Of a stretch of DNA of 64,000 bases, positions 8,638-16,301 are shown in pieces. A program made the position numbers and the translations under genes. How positions within the stretch are numbered: position 1 is the stretch's first letter; each line of letters begins with the position of its first letter. The notes under the pieces were generated by a model. The model did not search any database, was not told the DNA's origin, and worked only from the letters and a program-made list of their open reading frames with translations. The stretch is from Butyricicoccus sp. OM04-18BH (GTDB lineage Bacteria > Bacillota > Clostridia > Oscillospirales > Butyricicoccaceae), in NCBI RefSeq assembly GCF_003481705.1, contig NZ_QULN01000009.1, positions 1-64,000 of the forward strand, read 5' to 3'.

Positions 8638-9675
8638 ATGGGACGAGTCGATGCCGAACCTTCTGCTGTGACCAGCCCTTACCACGCTGCTTACACGACC
8701 GCCTTAGTTCGCTGCATGCTTATTGTATGTGTTAATCAGCTGCGCAGCATGGGTTTCTACGTCTATTCCGTGACGACCGATGGATTCATTACCGATGCGC
8801 CTATTAGCGTCGTTCGAAGCCTTGATGCTTTCGGCTTCTCCGAGATTTTTCAGCAAGGTCGTTATATTCTCAACCAGACCACCGAGCCCTGCGACGCAAA
8901 TCAGGTCTGGGAAGCAAAACATTCTAACGATATCTTTTTGAATATCACGACGCGCGGAAACGTCGCGGTCAACGATGAGGGTGTTCTTGCACACAATTCT
9001 TTTTCAACCGGTGAAGTCAAAGGGTCTCGCGCTGATCGCGATGCTTTTCTGATCGCTGTTCTCACGCGAAAAGGCCGCTTAAAGTGCAAAACCAACATTT
9101 GGACTCAGTTTTCCGAACTTGTTGAGCGAAAACATGATTTTCAAGTCACTGAAAGCGCATGGCATATTTCCATGAATTTTGATTTCAAAAGGTGCCCTCT
9201 CATTGAAACTGCTGTTGACACGCCTGTGCACTATGAGCCGTCCAACGGCCATAACCCCGTAGATACCGTCTTGGCAAACTACGACACCCGCCCTTTCAAC
9301 TGTTCGGAGGAATTTCTGAATTACCGCACAACCGTTCAAAACGAAGACTGTATCAAGCTCCGTGCCGATCTGGAAAGAGTGAAAGTCAAATCTACAGTTC
9401 AAACGAAAGGTTACATCGGCAAAGACCTCAATCGCAAGATCCTCCTTTCGATCCTGATGGGGTTCCGTTCTGGACTTTACCCTATCCCAGCCCTCGAAGG
9501 ATTGAAGCAGTCCGAAGTCGTTTCTACCGTTAACAGTTGGGACATAGCTCAAATCACTTTAAACGACTGGAAAAACTGCTCGCGTTCCAAGCGCCAGGCC
9601 AGTATGCTGCCCTACGACGTCATTGAGGAAACCTTGAAAAAATTCAAAAATACTAACTCCTACAATAATAATTAA
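8638..9675 (+). CDS. Family B DNA polymerase, C-terminal part (Pol B, Pol C, thumb)
   Basis: The frame is open from about 8560, before the ATG at 8638, and reads CSCYGKTSQNV near 8575-8610, which is motif B (KxxxxSxYG). Motif C is YSVTTDGF near 8765-8787, so the catalytic acid lies in TTDG instead of the usual DTD. VAVNDEGVLAHNSF and GEVKGSRADRD follow, as in other members of this branch. Reading passes from the upstream frame to this one by a -1 shift (one lost base) in CTTTAAAAATAG at 8558-8569. Without the upstream part no active enzyme is expected. A terminator follows 7 bases after the stop. Confidence 0.85.
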   Translation: MGRVDAEPSAVTSPYHAAYTTALVRCMLIVCVNQLRSMGFYVYSVTTDGFITDAPISVVRSLDAFGFSEIFQQGRYILNQTTEPCDANQVWEAKHSNDIFLNITTRGNVAVNDEGVLAHNSFSTGEVKGSRADRDAFLIAVLTRKGRLKCKTNIWTQFSELVERKHDFQVTESAWHISMNFDFKRCPLIETAVDTPVHYEPSNGHNPVDTVLANYDTRPFNCSEEFLNYRTTVQNEDCIKLRADLERVKVKSTVQTKGYIGKDLNRKILLSILMGFRSGLYPIPALEGLKQSEVVSTVNSWDIAQITLNDWKNCSRSKRQASMLPYDVIEETLKKFKNTNSYNNN

Positions 9676-9682
9676 GGTTTAA

Positions 9683-9709
9683 GGCGCGGCCGCCAGCCGC
9701 GTCTTTTTT
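9683..9709 (+). terminator. Terminator of the polymerase gene
   Basis: GGCGCGGC (9683-9690) pairs with GCCGCGTC (9696-9703) across a 5-base loop and is followed by a T6 run. Confidence 0.85.
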
Positions 9710-9734
9710 CCATCTCAAAGCCGAAGCTGTTAAA

Positions 9735-9925
9735 ATAAGAGAGTAATGGTCTGACCCGTTCTACCTTGGGCCAGCACGCCTGTAATGGAGTCCGTCAGCC
9801 GCCTCTCTTATTCGCAGCATTCGATTTGCGCAGGTAGAGCCACCGTGTTGTGCGCTCGTGTCACCCGGGAGATTGAACAGACAATGAGTAAACGGCGGAA
9901 CGCCATATTCAATCACACAGGAGGA
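9735..9925 (+). ncRNA. Candidate IS110 bridge (seek) RNA region
   Basis: IS110 elements of the IS110 group encode a structured guide RNA in the non-coding left end before the transposase. This 190-base stretch has no open frame, is conserved-looking and holds several short complementary arms (for example GGTC with GGCC near 9748-9775, CGCA with TGCG near 9812-9830, GGT with ACC near 9831-9843). Assignment rests on position and family knowledge; I cannot identify the target and donor loops. Confidence 0.4.
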
Positions 9926-9930
9926 GCACA

Positions 9931-11157
9931 ATGAACGCAGTAGGAATTGATGTTTCCAAAGGGAAAAGCATGGTGGCAGCCCTGCGGCCAATGGGTGAAG
10001 TGGCATTAGTGCCATGGGAATTTCTTCATACCGCATCCGTCTTAGACCAGGTGGCACATGCCATTCTTGCATTAGGTGAAGATACCCGCGTTGTCATGGA
10101 GGCAACCTGACGTTATCACGAACCCGTTGCAGCGGCGCTGAGTGCATATGGTATTTACGTTTGTGTTTTGAATCCGCTTTACATCAAGCAGAGCGGCGCT
10201 GGTTCGATCCGCAAGGTCAAAACCGACAAAGCGGATTCCTTGAAAATCGCCAAGTATGGTCTTGACAACTGGGTCGATCTGCGAGAACATACTGCTATGG
10301 ATACAATTAGACAACAACTGAAGCTGTGCAGCCGCCAGTACAACATCTACGTGAAATCGGAAGTATCGCTGCAAAACAATCTCATTTCGCTGACAGATAA
10401 AACATTTCCCGGCGTAAACGAGCTGTTTTCCAGTCCTACTCGTGCAGCCGGGCACCAGAAATGGATCGATTTTGTCATGACTTTCTGGCATCGCGATTGT
10501 GTTTGCCGCATCAGCGAGAACGCATTTACCTCTCGGTACGAGAAATGGTGCAAGCGCAAGGGATATCATTTTAGAGCCGACAAAGCCGCTGAGATTTACG
10601 CCCGAAGCTGTGAGCTGTTTACCACATTGCCGAAAGATGACAACACGAAACTGCTCATTACCACTGCGGCCCAGCAGCTGCTGGCAGGTAAAGTGACATT
10701 AGCCGCTCTGCGTGCAGAGATGACCCGCCTTTCGCAGCAGTTGCCTGAGTACGATACTGTGCGTTCCATGTACGTTGTTGGCGAAACGACTGCTGCTCTG
10801 CTTATGGCCGAGATTGGTGATGTGCGCCGTTTTCCTCGCCGCAGTTCGATCGTGGCATTTGCAGGTGTTGATCCGGCTGTTGCCCAGTCTGGTAAGCACG
10901 AGGTGCAAAGCACCGCTACGACGAAACGCGGCTCACCACATCTGAGAAAAACACTGTACCAGATCGTCTGCACCTATCTGAGAAAAGCACCAGGAGATGA
11001 GCCGGTATATCAATTTCTCGATAAAAAGCGCGGCGAAGGTAAACCGTATTTTGTCTATATGACGGCGGCACAAAACAAGTTCCTGCGCATCTATTACGCT
11101 CGTGTGAAGGATTGCCTCGAGGCATTCGACACACAGCAGAACACAGTGCAGGACTAA
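9931..11157 (+). pseudogene. IS110 transposase with internal stop codon
   Basis: ATG at 9931 follows GGAGGAGC. The N-terminal DEDD domain starts MNAVGIDVSKGKSM with the first Asp, and the second acidic site reads VVMEAT-stop-RYHEP. A TGA at 10108-10110 replaces the Gly codon of the conserved EATGRYH motif, consistent with a single GGA to TGA change. Reading resumes with KTDKADSLKIAKYG and ends with the transposase_20 region (IGDVRRFPRRSS, FAGVDPAVAQSGKH, TKRGSPHLRK). Full length would be 408 residues, the normal size. Otherwise intact, so the copy is probably a recent casualty. Confidence 0.9.
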
Positions 11158-11300
11158 GTTAATTTACATCTATCCGCGGCTAGCGATTTTTCTCCAGTCT
11201 GCTTTGCTATACCCTTTTTCAGTCTCGCAAATTTTGTGGGACTTTTTTCATTTTGGCTATTGACTTTTGTTTGCAGGACTCCATACCATCCATAGCAAAG

Positions 11301-11345
11301 GAGTCCAACCTCTCAGTTCATCTGATTGGTTGGGCTCTTTCTTTA
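11301..11345 (+). terminator. Terminator-like hairpin after IS110
   Basis: GAGTCCAACC (11301-11310) pairs with GGTTGGGCTC (11328-11337, one G-T pair), followed by CTTTCTTT. The rest of 11158-11425 shows no gene. Confidence 0.6.
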
Positions 11346-11425
11346 TATATGGTTGAACTACAACGATAACATCTTAAACTCGATTTGAACTGCGGAAGAC
11401 TTATTCAAATAACTGTCCTCTCTAC

Positions 11426-11512
11426 TTTTCAGTTTTCGATACTGCTTCTGCACGCAAAGCCGCACATGGTCCGATATATACGACCGATTGCACTCTACAT
11501 TCATCCAGTATA
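11426..11512 (-). pseudogene. Remnant of a second HipA-like kinase C-terminus
   Basis: The minus strand encodes NRSYISDHV, then a run close to QKQYRKLK, matching the C-terminus of the HipA-like gene at 12251 (RSYISDRVMFC, QTQYRKLKK). DNA identity over about 80 bases is obvious by eye. This is a leftover of a second copy of the kinase gene, cut upstream. Confidence 0.65.
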
Positions 11513-11514
11513 AA

Positions 11515-11540
11515 AGTGCAGCCTGACTTCAAGCTGCACT
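11515..11540. terminator. Hairpin between toxin gene and kinase remnant
   Basis: AGTGCAGC (11515-11522) pairs perfectly with GCTGCACT (11533-11540). On the minus strand it follows the intended toxin stop (11541) and is followed by TTTTA, a weak terminator. Confidence 0.45.
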
Positions 11541-11628
11541 TCAAAATTTATTCAAATTAGTTTTTTCATAGTCCCGTCCACCATAAAAACAACGCATAAT
11601 GTATACTGTCTTTATGCTTTCCTCGACC

Positions 11629-11865
11629 TTATAAATGATAACATAATTTTTTTACGGTAATGCGGCGATACCCCATTGCTTTCAATCGAGTATCTCGACA
11701 CCGCTCATACATTTCCGGCATTTTCTCCAAATTAGAATAGCAAGATCCTATCCCATCCAATAAATCAGCCGCATCCGACGGATTCGATAATTCCCTCAAA
11801 ATATAGTCAAGAATTTCTTCCAAGTCCTTATTGGCCAGAGGTGCAACCTCAACTTTATAAGCCAT
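11629..11865 (-). CDS. RelE/ParE-type toxin, C-terminus lost by frameshift
   Basis: 78 residues of a RelE/ParE fold: MAYKVEVAPLANKDLEEIL, then YERCRDTRLKAMGYRRI. Normally such toxins are 95-105 residues. In the minus strand the coding sequence meets a run of seven A (T7 at 11647-11653) and shifts into VKKLCYHL-stop. With one A fewer the frame continues as VKNYVIIYKVEE and YIMRCFYGGRDYEK and stops at 11541, exactly what the family expects. The last catalytic and substrate-contacting residues are therefore missing. The gene overlaps the antitoxin by 11 bases. Either a disabled toxin, slippage-controlled expression, or a sequencing error in the homopolymer. Confidence 0.75.
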   Translation of the reverse strand: MAYKVEVAPLANKDLEEILDYILRELSNPSDAADLLDGIGSCYSNLEKMPEMYERCRDTRLKAMGYRRITVKKLCYHL

Positions 11866-12139
11866 ATTTCGCCTTCAAGTCTTTCAATGCTTTGCGAGCG
11901 TCTATCGCTTTGCCTTCGTGAATTTCTTCTTCGGCCTGTGCTAATCTGGAATACACATCCAACATATACAGTTTTTCCTCATAGGCTTTCATCCCCATAA
12001 TAACCATGTCACCATAACCATTTTTAGTGATATAGACCAGCTCAGGAGATTCATTACACATTTTAGAAATTTCAGTCGTATTTTTCAAATCACGGATTGG
12101 TATAATGCGAGGGATATAAACACACTCCTTTCGTGCCAT
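11855..12139 (-). CDS. Phd/YefM-type antitoxin
   Basis: The core IIPIRDLKNTTEISKMCNE and VYITKNGYGDMVIM is typical of Phd/YefM antitoxins that bind DNA through the N-terminal half and the toxin through the C-terminal helices. It precedes the RelE-like toxin with an 11-base overlap. The start is uncertain: ATG at 12157 and 12139 are in frame, but a strong -10 box (12141-12146) lies just before the second, and an AAAGGAG ribosome site lies after it, so the real start may be later or the message may be very short-leadered. Autoregulation by the pair is typical of the family. Confidence 0.75.
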   Translation of the reverse strand: MARKECVYIPRIIPIRDLKNTTEISKMCNESPELVYITKNGYGDMVIMGMKAYEEKLYMLDVYSRLAQAEEEIHEGKAIDARKALKDLKAKYGL

Positions 12140-12140
12140 A

Positions 12141-12169
12141 ATTATACCACGCTGCATTTACTTCTGTAA
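12141..12169 (-). promoter_or_regulatory. Promoter of the Phd/RelE pair
   Basis: On the minus strand TTACAG (12164-12169) and TATAAT (12141-12146) are 17 bases apart. The -10 box lies 2 bases from an ATG, so transcripts from this promoter would miss that codon. Confidence 0.6.
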
Positions 12170-12250
12170 TGTCTATTTCCAAGCAATCACCTCCTCCGTT
12201 CTCATCTTCTACTGAATGATTTTGCGGTACTTATCCCGTAATTTCATATT

Positions 12251-13069
12251 TTACTTTTTCAATTTCCGGTACTGCGTCTGTATGCAGAACATCACACGAT
12301 CAGAGATATACGACCGGTCACGCTCAGCATAGAACGCCAGCGGCTCGGCAAGCGCATTTACGATATCTTCCCATGAGGAATCGTACCGAATCTGAGCGCC
12401 GTAGTTTGCCTGTGCCGCGTGAACCTGTCGGACGAATTGGGCATTCATCGGCTGAGCACGAAGTTGGGACAGCAACACTTTCGGCTCTACATCCATCGGG
12501 TAATCACGCACATTGGACAGCAGTCCTGCGCCAAAATCGAACATCGGGCAATAGTCAAACACTTCCCCGCGGCGCAACACAGCGATATTGTTCAAGTGAC
12601 GGTCCTCGTTACCAAACAGCATATCCGCTTCAAACAACGCAGTCAAATAAGCACCGAACCGGTCAAGTCCGGTCAAGCGTTCGGTCTGTTCGACCAGCCA
12701 CCCGATTTTTGCCTGCATATTGGGAAGTCGTTTTACTTGCGACTGCCAGTCCGAGCCTACGCCTTTGCGCAGTAAATCGGCAAGTGTCAGAATGGATTCT
12801 CCCGGCTGCAAAAAGTCTGCACTGGAACAGCCGTTGCGGGTGCGGCCATGAACCTCCAGCCGCTCCATGCGGTAGGTTACATATTGAAAACCCAGTTCAA
12901 TAATATTGGTTCGAGACAACAGCGCCGAAGTCACAGTTTCCGCCAGCCCTTCATAGCCGAACATATCCAGCTTAAACCAGCGGCCGTCCTCCTGCCACTT
13001 CTCCTGATTGCCCTTTGACGAAGTTCCTGCAATGCGGTTTCCTGTCGTCCGCTTGATTATCACGCTCAT
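12251..13069 (-). CDS. HipA-like serine/threonine kinase (short form)
   Basis: 272 residues, against about 440 in HipA, so the N-terminal domain of classic HipA is absent. Kinase elements are visible: a glycine-rich loop GTSSKGNQEKWQ (residues 15-26), a possible ATP-binding Lys in RWFKLD (about 33), the catalytic loop FGNEDRHLNN (about 155-164) and the metal-binding DFGAGL (about 180-186). The family phosphorylates proteins such as translation factors and acts as a toxin. Its ATG overlaps the stop of the AbrB-like gene by 4 bases (ATGA), implying translational coupling and a toxin-antitoxin pair. Active-site residues look intact. A second, broken copy lies at 11426-11512. Confidence 0.75.
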   Translation of the reverse strand: MSVIIKRTTGNRIAGTSSKGNQEKWQEDGRWFKLDMFGYEGLAETVTSALLSRTNIIELGFQYVTYRMERLEVHGRTRNGCSSADFLQPGESILTLADLLRKGVGSDWQSQVKRLPNMQAKIGWLVEQTERLTGLDRFGAYLTALFEADMLFGNEDRHLNNIAVLRRGEVFDYCPMFDFGAGLLSNVRDYPMDVEPKVLLSQLRAQPMNAQFVRQVHAAQANYGAQIRYDSSWEDIVNALAEPLAFYAERDRSYISDRVMFCIQTQYRKLKK

Positions 13070-13614
13070 CCCTCCATGATCACAAGGCGACAGTTGTCCT
13101 CTGCCATACGGCCCTCAGTCTTGCGAATGATTTCCAGCGGCTCATACTTTTCCAATCCAAATTCCGCCAAATAATAGCGCAGACCATCCCGTTGACGCGG
13201 TACACAGCGGCTTTCTAAAAACTCCTGCAAATCGTTCCAGGTCGGATTCTGGTCGACACCAAATGCTGTCCGCAATACATCTGCCGTATGGTTCTCGATT
13301 GCCAGCGTGCGCGTTGTTCTGTCTGCGCAGATTTTCGTACACAGTGCGTTACCATCGTAAAAATGCAGGACAAGCAGCTCATGTCCGTGCCGACGAGCGG
13401 TATCCACAAAGTCTGAGTAGCCGCCCGATACAGCACGCCGTATCGTGATGGATTCACCATCAAACTGCAGCACAACTTCGCGCGATTCTTCGTCAATCCC
13501 CAGTTCGTTTATCCAGGCGGACGGCAGTGCCACGCGATAGTTTTTCGCATCCGCGCCAGCCGTTCCGCCTGCCTTGTTGATTAAAATTTTTGCCTTGCGC
13601 TCTTCTATCGACAC
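13066..13614 (-). CDS. AbrB/MazE-like DNA-binding protein, partner of HipA-like kinase
   Basis: 182 residues. Residues 25-60 (YRVALPSAWINELGI, then VVLQFDGESITI) form the AbrB/SpoVT swapped-hairpin pattern. The C-terminal 120 residues are unlike AbrB and may contact the kinase: a beta-rich segment with HELLVLHFYDG, then WNDLQEFLESRCVP. Its position directly before and overlapping the kinase gene suggests an antitoxin and autorepressor, the role HipB plays elsewhere with a different fold. That pairing is inferred from order and coupling. Confidence 0.65.
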   Translation of the reverse strand: MSIEERKAKILINKAGGTAGADAKNYRVALPSAWINELGIDEESREVVLQFDGESITIRRAVSGGYSDFVDTARRHGHELLVLHFYDGNALCTKICADRTTRTLAIENHTADVLRTAFGVDQNPTWNDLQEFLESRCVPRQRDGLRYYLAEFGLEKYEPLEIIRKTEGRMAEDNCRLVIMEG

Positions 13615-13775
13615 TCATATCACTCCCTGCTATTATTATATCCATTGGACACCAATATAGCGAACTTTATTGTTCATTATTTACACGATAACGCTGTCCC
13701 TGCACGAGTTACTGTATAGGGCTATAAAGAGATCTTATCCGCAAATTTATAGGTAAAACCCTGCATTATATAACG

Positions 13776-13815
13776 CAGCCGTTAAGAGAGGCTGTAAATC
13801 TACTCTTAACGGCTG
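13776..13815. terminator. Perfect 13-bp inverted repeat at the end of the AAA-ATPase gene
   Basis: CAGCCGTTAAGAG (13776-13788) pairs perfectly with CTCTTAACGGCTG (13803-13815). It lies 4 bases after the leftward gene stop. The plus side is followed by TGCTTATCTTTTT; the minus side has no clean T-run, so termination may be stronger for plus-strand transcripts. Confidence 0.6.
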
Positions 13816-13818
13816 TGC

Positions 13819-15411
13819 TTATCTTTTTCTATATTCTTCGATCACGCACTCGTGCTCTTTGGTGTCTTTGTTATAGTTGATGCCAACAAGCAGGATATCG
13901 CCCGTATACTGCACAATCGATGCAGGGTAATTTCGATCCTTAATCTGCTGCAAAGCGGTCTGCGCGTTCTTGTTCCACTTCAGCTCGACAATCAGCGCCG
14001 GATAATCACTCCGGTATTCCGGTTTAGGCAGAAATACGAAATCCGCAAATCCGCGGCCGGCCGGCAGTTCACGAACCGGCTTAAAATAATACTGCATCGC
14101 GCTCAAGTAGGCGATCGTCAGAACACTGCTCAACGAATTTTCGTTATGGTACTGAATGACTGACGTATATTCATTGTGAATCTTCTCGATCTGCTTTGCT
14201 ACTGCGGCACAGTCCCTATCGAGCGTTGCATCGAGCAGCTTATCAGACTCCTGTTGAAACAGCAGCATCTCATTCCACGGCTTACTCTCCACGGCCGTGG
14301 TTAGTTCCTGGCGGATTTCTTCATTTGGAACGGATGCGGTTCTTTCCCTCTGATCGTAGCCAAGATAGCCGAGATGGATCAAATAGGTCAGCACATCGTC
14401 CTTGCTGTTGATATTTGCCGTATCATTTTTGAATGTCGCGGTGTTCACTTTGACCGACGCGCCTGACAGCATTTCGATGACAGCGGTTTTCAGACCATCG
14501 TAGTCCATGTTGATGAGCGGAACAATCGCATCATACGATGCTGTTTCCGACCAGTAGCTGCGGAACTCCTGCCGCTGCATCACGCTGACGACTGCCCTCG
14601 GATTATAGATCTGCTGACCGTTCAGTAGATAGCCGTTATACCAGCGTTTCACCTCGCCAAAGTCCCGGTGATATGTGCTGCAAAGCCGCTGCACTTCGTC
14701 CTCAGTAAAACCGATAAACGGAGCGAGTGGACCGGGGCTCAGCATGGTGAATTCGTTAAAGTTATTGAGTGCTGACTGCGTTTTTTCTTTTTTGATTGGG
14801 AGAATACCCGTCAAATAGGCAAGCGCAATATACTTTGTCGGCTCGACTCCCTTAAAGAGACCGCGCAGGAAGCTGATATATTCGTTCTGGATTTTTGTAT
14901 CAGCCGATGCATCTCGAATGAGCACATCCCATTCGTCAATGATGATAACAAATTTCCGTCCGGTCTTTTCGCGCACACGAGACAAGGCATCCGGCAGAGA
15001 AGCAACCTCGGACGGCAGAATATCCGGATAGATATCTCGCAGCTCCTCCATTACGCTTTCTGTGATGACTGAAACGATATTGCCATCCGCATAGGAGCGA
15101 AACCACTGAACATCGATATGAATAACATCATAGCGGTTCAGGTGCGTGCGAAACAGAGGGGTTTTCCCAATGTCCAGATCTGCAAACATTTTCTCGGAAT
15201 CTGTACCTCTGCTGTAATACGCCGCGAGCATATTCGCTGCATAGGATTTTCCAAACCTTCTCGGCCGGCTGTTGCAGATATAGGCATCCGGAGTATCCAA
15301 CACGCGGTTGGCATATGCAATCAGACCTGTCTTGTCGAGATAGATCTCCGCATTCAGCGCGACCTGAAATGCACTGTTATCTGGATTTACAAATCTCCCC
15401 ATCTGTAACAT
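13819..15411 (-). CDS. AAA-ATPase-like protein with C-terminal PD-(D/E)XK nuclease domain
   Basis: 530 residues of the PF09820/PF08011-type architecture common in gut Firmicutes. The N-terminal half has FVNPDNSAFQ, YLDKTGLI, a Walker A-like RPRRFGKSYAAN (about 49-60) and a Walker B-like VIIIDEWDVL (about 160). The C-terminal nuclease-like domain shows GRGFADFVFLPK and YPALIVELKWNK (about 470), giving the D and ExK of PD-(D/E)XK enzymes, then QQIKDRNYP. The biological role of the family is not settled; it is often found in accessory DNA. ATG at 15411 is preceded by AAAGGAGATGTTACAG. Single-gene unit. Confidence 0.85.
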   Translation of the reverse strand: MLQMGRFVNPDNSAFQVALNAEIYLDKTGLIAYANRVLDTPDAYICNSRPRRFGKSYAANMLAAYYSRGTDSEKMFADLDIGKTPLFRTHLNRYDVIHIDVQWFRSYADGNIVSVITESVMEELRDIYPDILPSEVASLPDALSRVREKTGRKFVIIIDEWDVLIRDASADTKIQNEYISFLRGLFKGVEPTKYIALAYLTGILPIKKEKTQSALNNFNEFTMLSPGPLAPFIGFTEDEVQRLCSTYHRDFGEVKRWYNGYLLNGQQIYNPRAVVSVMQRQEFRSYWSETASYDAIVPLINMDYDGLKTAVIEMLSGASVKVNTATFKNDTANINSKDDVLTYLIHLGYLGYDQRERTASVPNEEIRQELTTAVESKPWNEMLLFQQESDKLLDATLDRDCAAVAKQIEKIHNEYTSVIQYHNENSLSSVLTIAYLSAMQYYFKPVRELPAGRGFADFVFLPKPEYRSDYPALIVELKWNKNAQTALQQIKDRNYPASIVQYTGDILLVGINYNKDTKEHECVIEEYRKR

Positions 15412-15519
15412 CTCCTTTCAGCGGTAATCACTTCTCTATGTATTGATTTTACCATCCATCCGCACAAATAGCAAGCGAAGCAGATCTTCAGTGTTCAATT
15501 TTATATCGACCATATTTTC

Positions 15520-15585
15520 TACCAGCAAAGTTGCGCCAAAAATTCACTTTTCTTACCGCAAAACTGAATTGTTTAACTGAAAGGC
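15520..15585 (+). promoter_or_regulatory. Conserved upstream sequence, copy 2 (Xre gene)
   Basis: Matches the stretch before the polymerase gene (6567-6634) over ACCAGC, TTGCGCCAAAAA, TTCAC/ATCAC, TGAAT and TGAAAGGC. It ends about 38 bases before the Xre start codon. Confidence 0.6.
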
Positions 15586-15623
15586 TAAAACAGCCTTAAA
15601 ATAAGCAATTAGGAGTTTAACAA

Positions 15624-15860
15624 ATGGACTATTTCGCTCAAATTGAACTCGGGCTGCGCATCAAAAGTCTGCGTACGGAAAAAGGGTTAACCCAGGAAAA
15701 ACTGGCCGAATCTTTAGGCATCAGCGTTGAATATGTCGGCAAAATCGAACGCGGAAAGCGCACACCATCTCTTGATCTGGTTATTGCCATGTCCAAGTTC
15801 TTCCACGCAAGCACAGATTATATTCTTCTTGCCAATCGCAGAACAACTGAACTCGGGTAA
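15624..15860 (+). CDS. Xre-family repressor of the element
   Basis: 78 residues, essentially one cro/C1-type HTH: LGLRIKSLRTEKGLTQEKLAESLGIS then VEYVGKIERGKRTPSLDLV (residues 10-56; quoted in two parts). ATG at 15624 has TAGGAG upstream. It heads the rightward module Xre - MazF - excisionase-like - tandem HTH - integrase and shares an upstream sequence with the polymerase gene, so it probably acts as the regulator of element genes. No second domain is present. Confidence 0.85.
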   Translation: MDYFAQIELGLRIKSLRTEKGLTQEKLAESLGISVEYVGKIERGKRTPSLDLVIAMSKFFHASTDYILLANRRTTELG

Positions 15861-15909
15861 TCCGTACTCCCTGTACCTGTTACTTCTTTCGCAATAATAT
15901 ACAATTATT

Positions 15910-15934
15910 ATGTAAGGATCATTAATCCTTACAT
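15910..15934 (+). terminator. Perfect 10-bp hairpin after Xre gene
   Basis: ATGTAAGGAT (15910-15919) pairs perfectly with ATCCTTACAT (15925-15934); GTTCTTTG follows. May be a weak terminator or an operator. Confidence 0.45.
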
Positions 15935-16099
15935 GTTCTTTGACAAGTCAATATCAGTCAATCAAGTCCAGCATGTGATATGGAGGAACATCAGCGACAA
16001 ACGCCACGATTGCCATTGGCAGGAGCGAAAATCGGCTGTAAGTTTCGGTTTGCTACTGAAATATACCTATGAAATATTGCAAAATAATGATACTTCTGC

Positions 16100-16280
16100 A
16101 CGCAGCTCCGCGAGGACCGCGGAGGGGTGAAATTCCCATGAGGTCGAACAGCAATCGACCGCTTGATTGACTCCCTGTCGGCTTAATGCCGTTACTCTGA
16201 GGGGCGTTGAAACAAATACTCAGACAACATAAGCAATTGTAATGAAATTCACCGTGGGCGGGAACTTTCTCACCCACGTT
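16100..16280 (+). ncRNA. Structured leader or small RNA before orphan MazF gene
   Basis: The 441 bases between Xre and MazF genes hold no convincing gene but at least four stacked hairpins: CTCCGCG-aggac-CGCGGAG (16106-16124), GGTCGA-acagcaa-TCGACC (16142-16160), CGGC-ttaat-GCCG (16179-16191) inside a CCCT/AGGG outer pair, and CGTGGG with CCCACG (16253-16278) just before the MazF ribosome site. The position is where a protein antitoxin would normally be. It could be a cis-acting leader, an attenuator or a separate RNA. The structure is visible; the function is unknown. Confidence 0.5.
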
Positions 16281-16301
16281 ACATAACAGGAGTGAAAATC
16301 T

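Larger units (their letters stand above)
9725..11345 (+). mobile_element. IS110-family insertion sequence
   Basis: A transposase of the DEDD/serine type, a long leader of about 200 bases before it and no terminal inverted repeats fit the IS110 family. The exact ends cannot be fixed from this copy alone. I set the left limit after the polymerase terminator and the right limit at a terminator-like hairpin (11301-11345). Confidence 0.65.

Noticed and set aside
15933..16130. 65-residue frame as a possible antitoxin for MazF
   Set aside because: No ribosome site, starts inside a hairpin, and composition (many Ser, Arg, His) is unlike antitoxins; the structured-RNA reading fits better.
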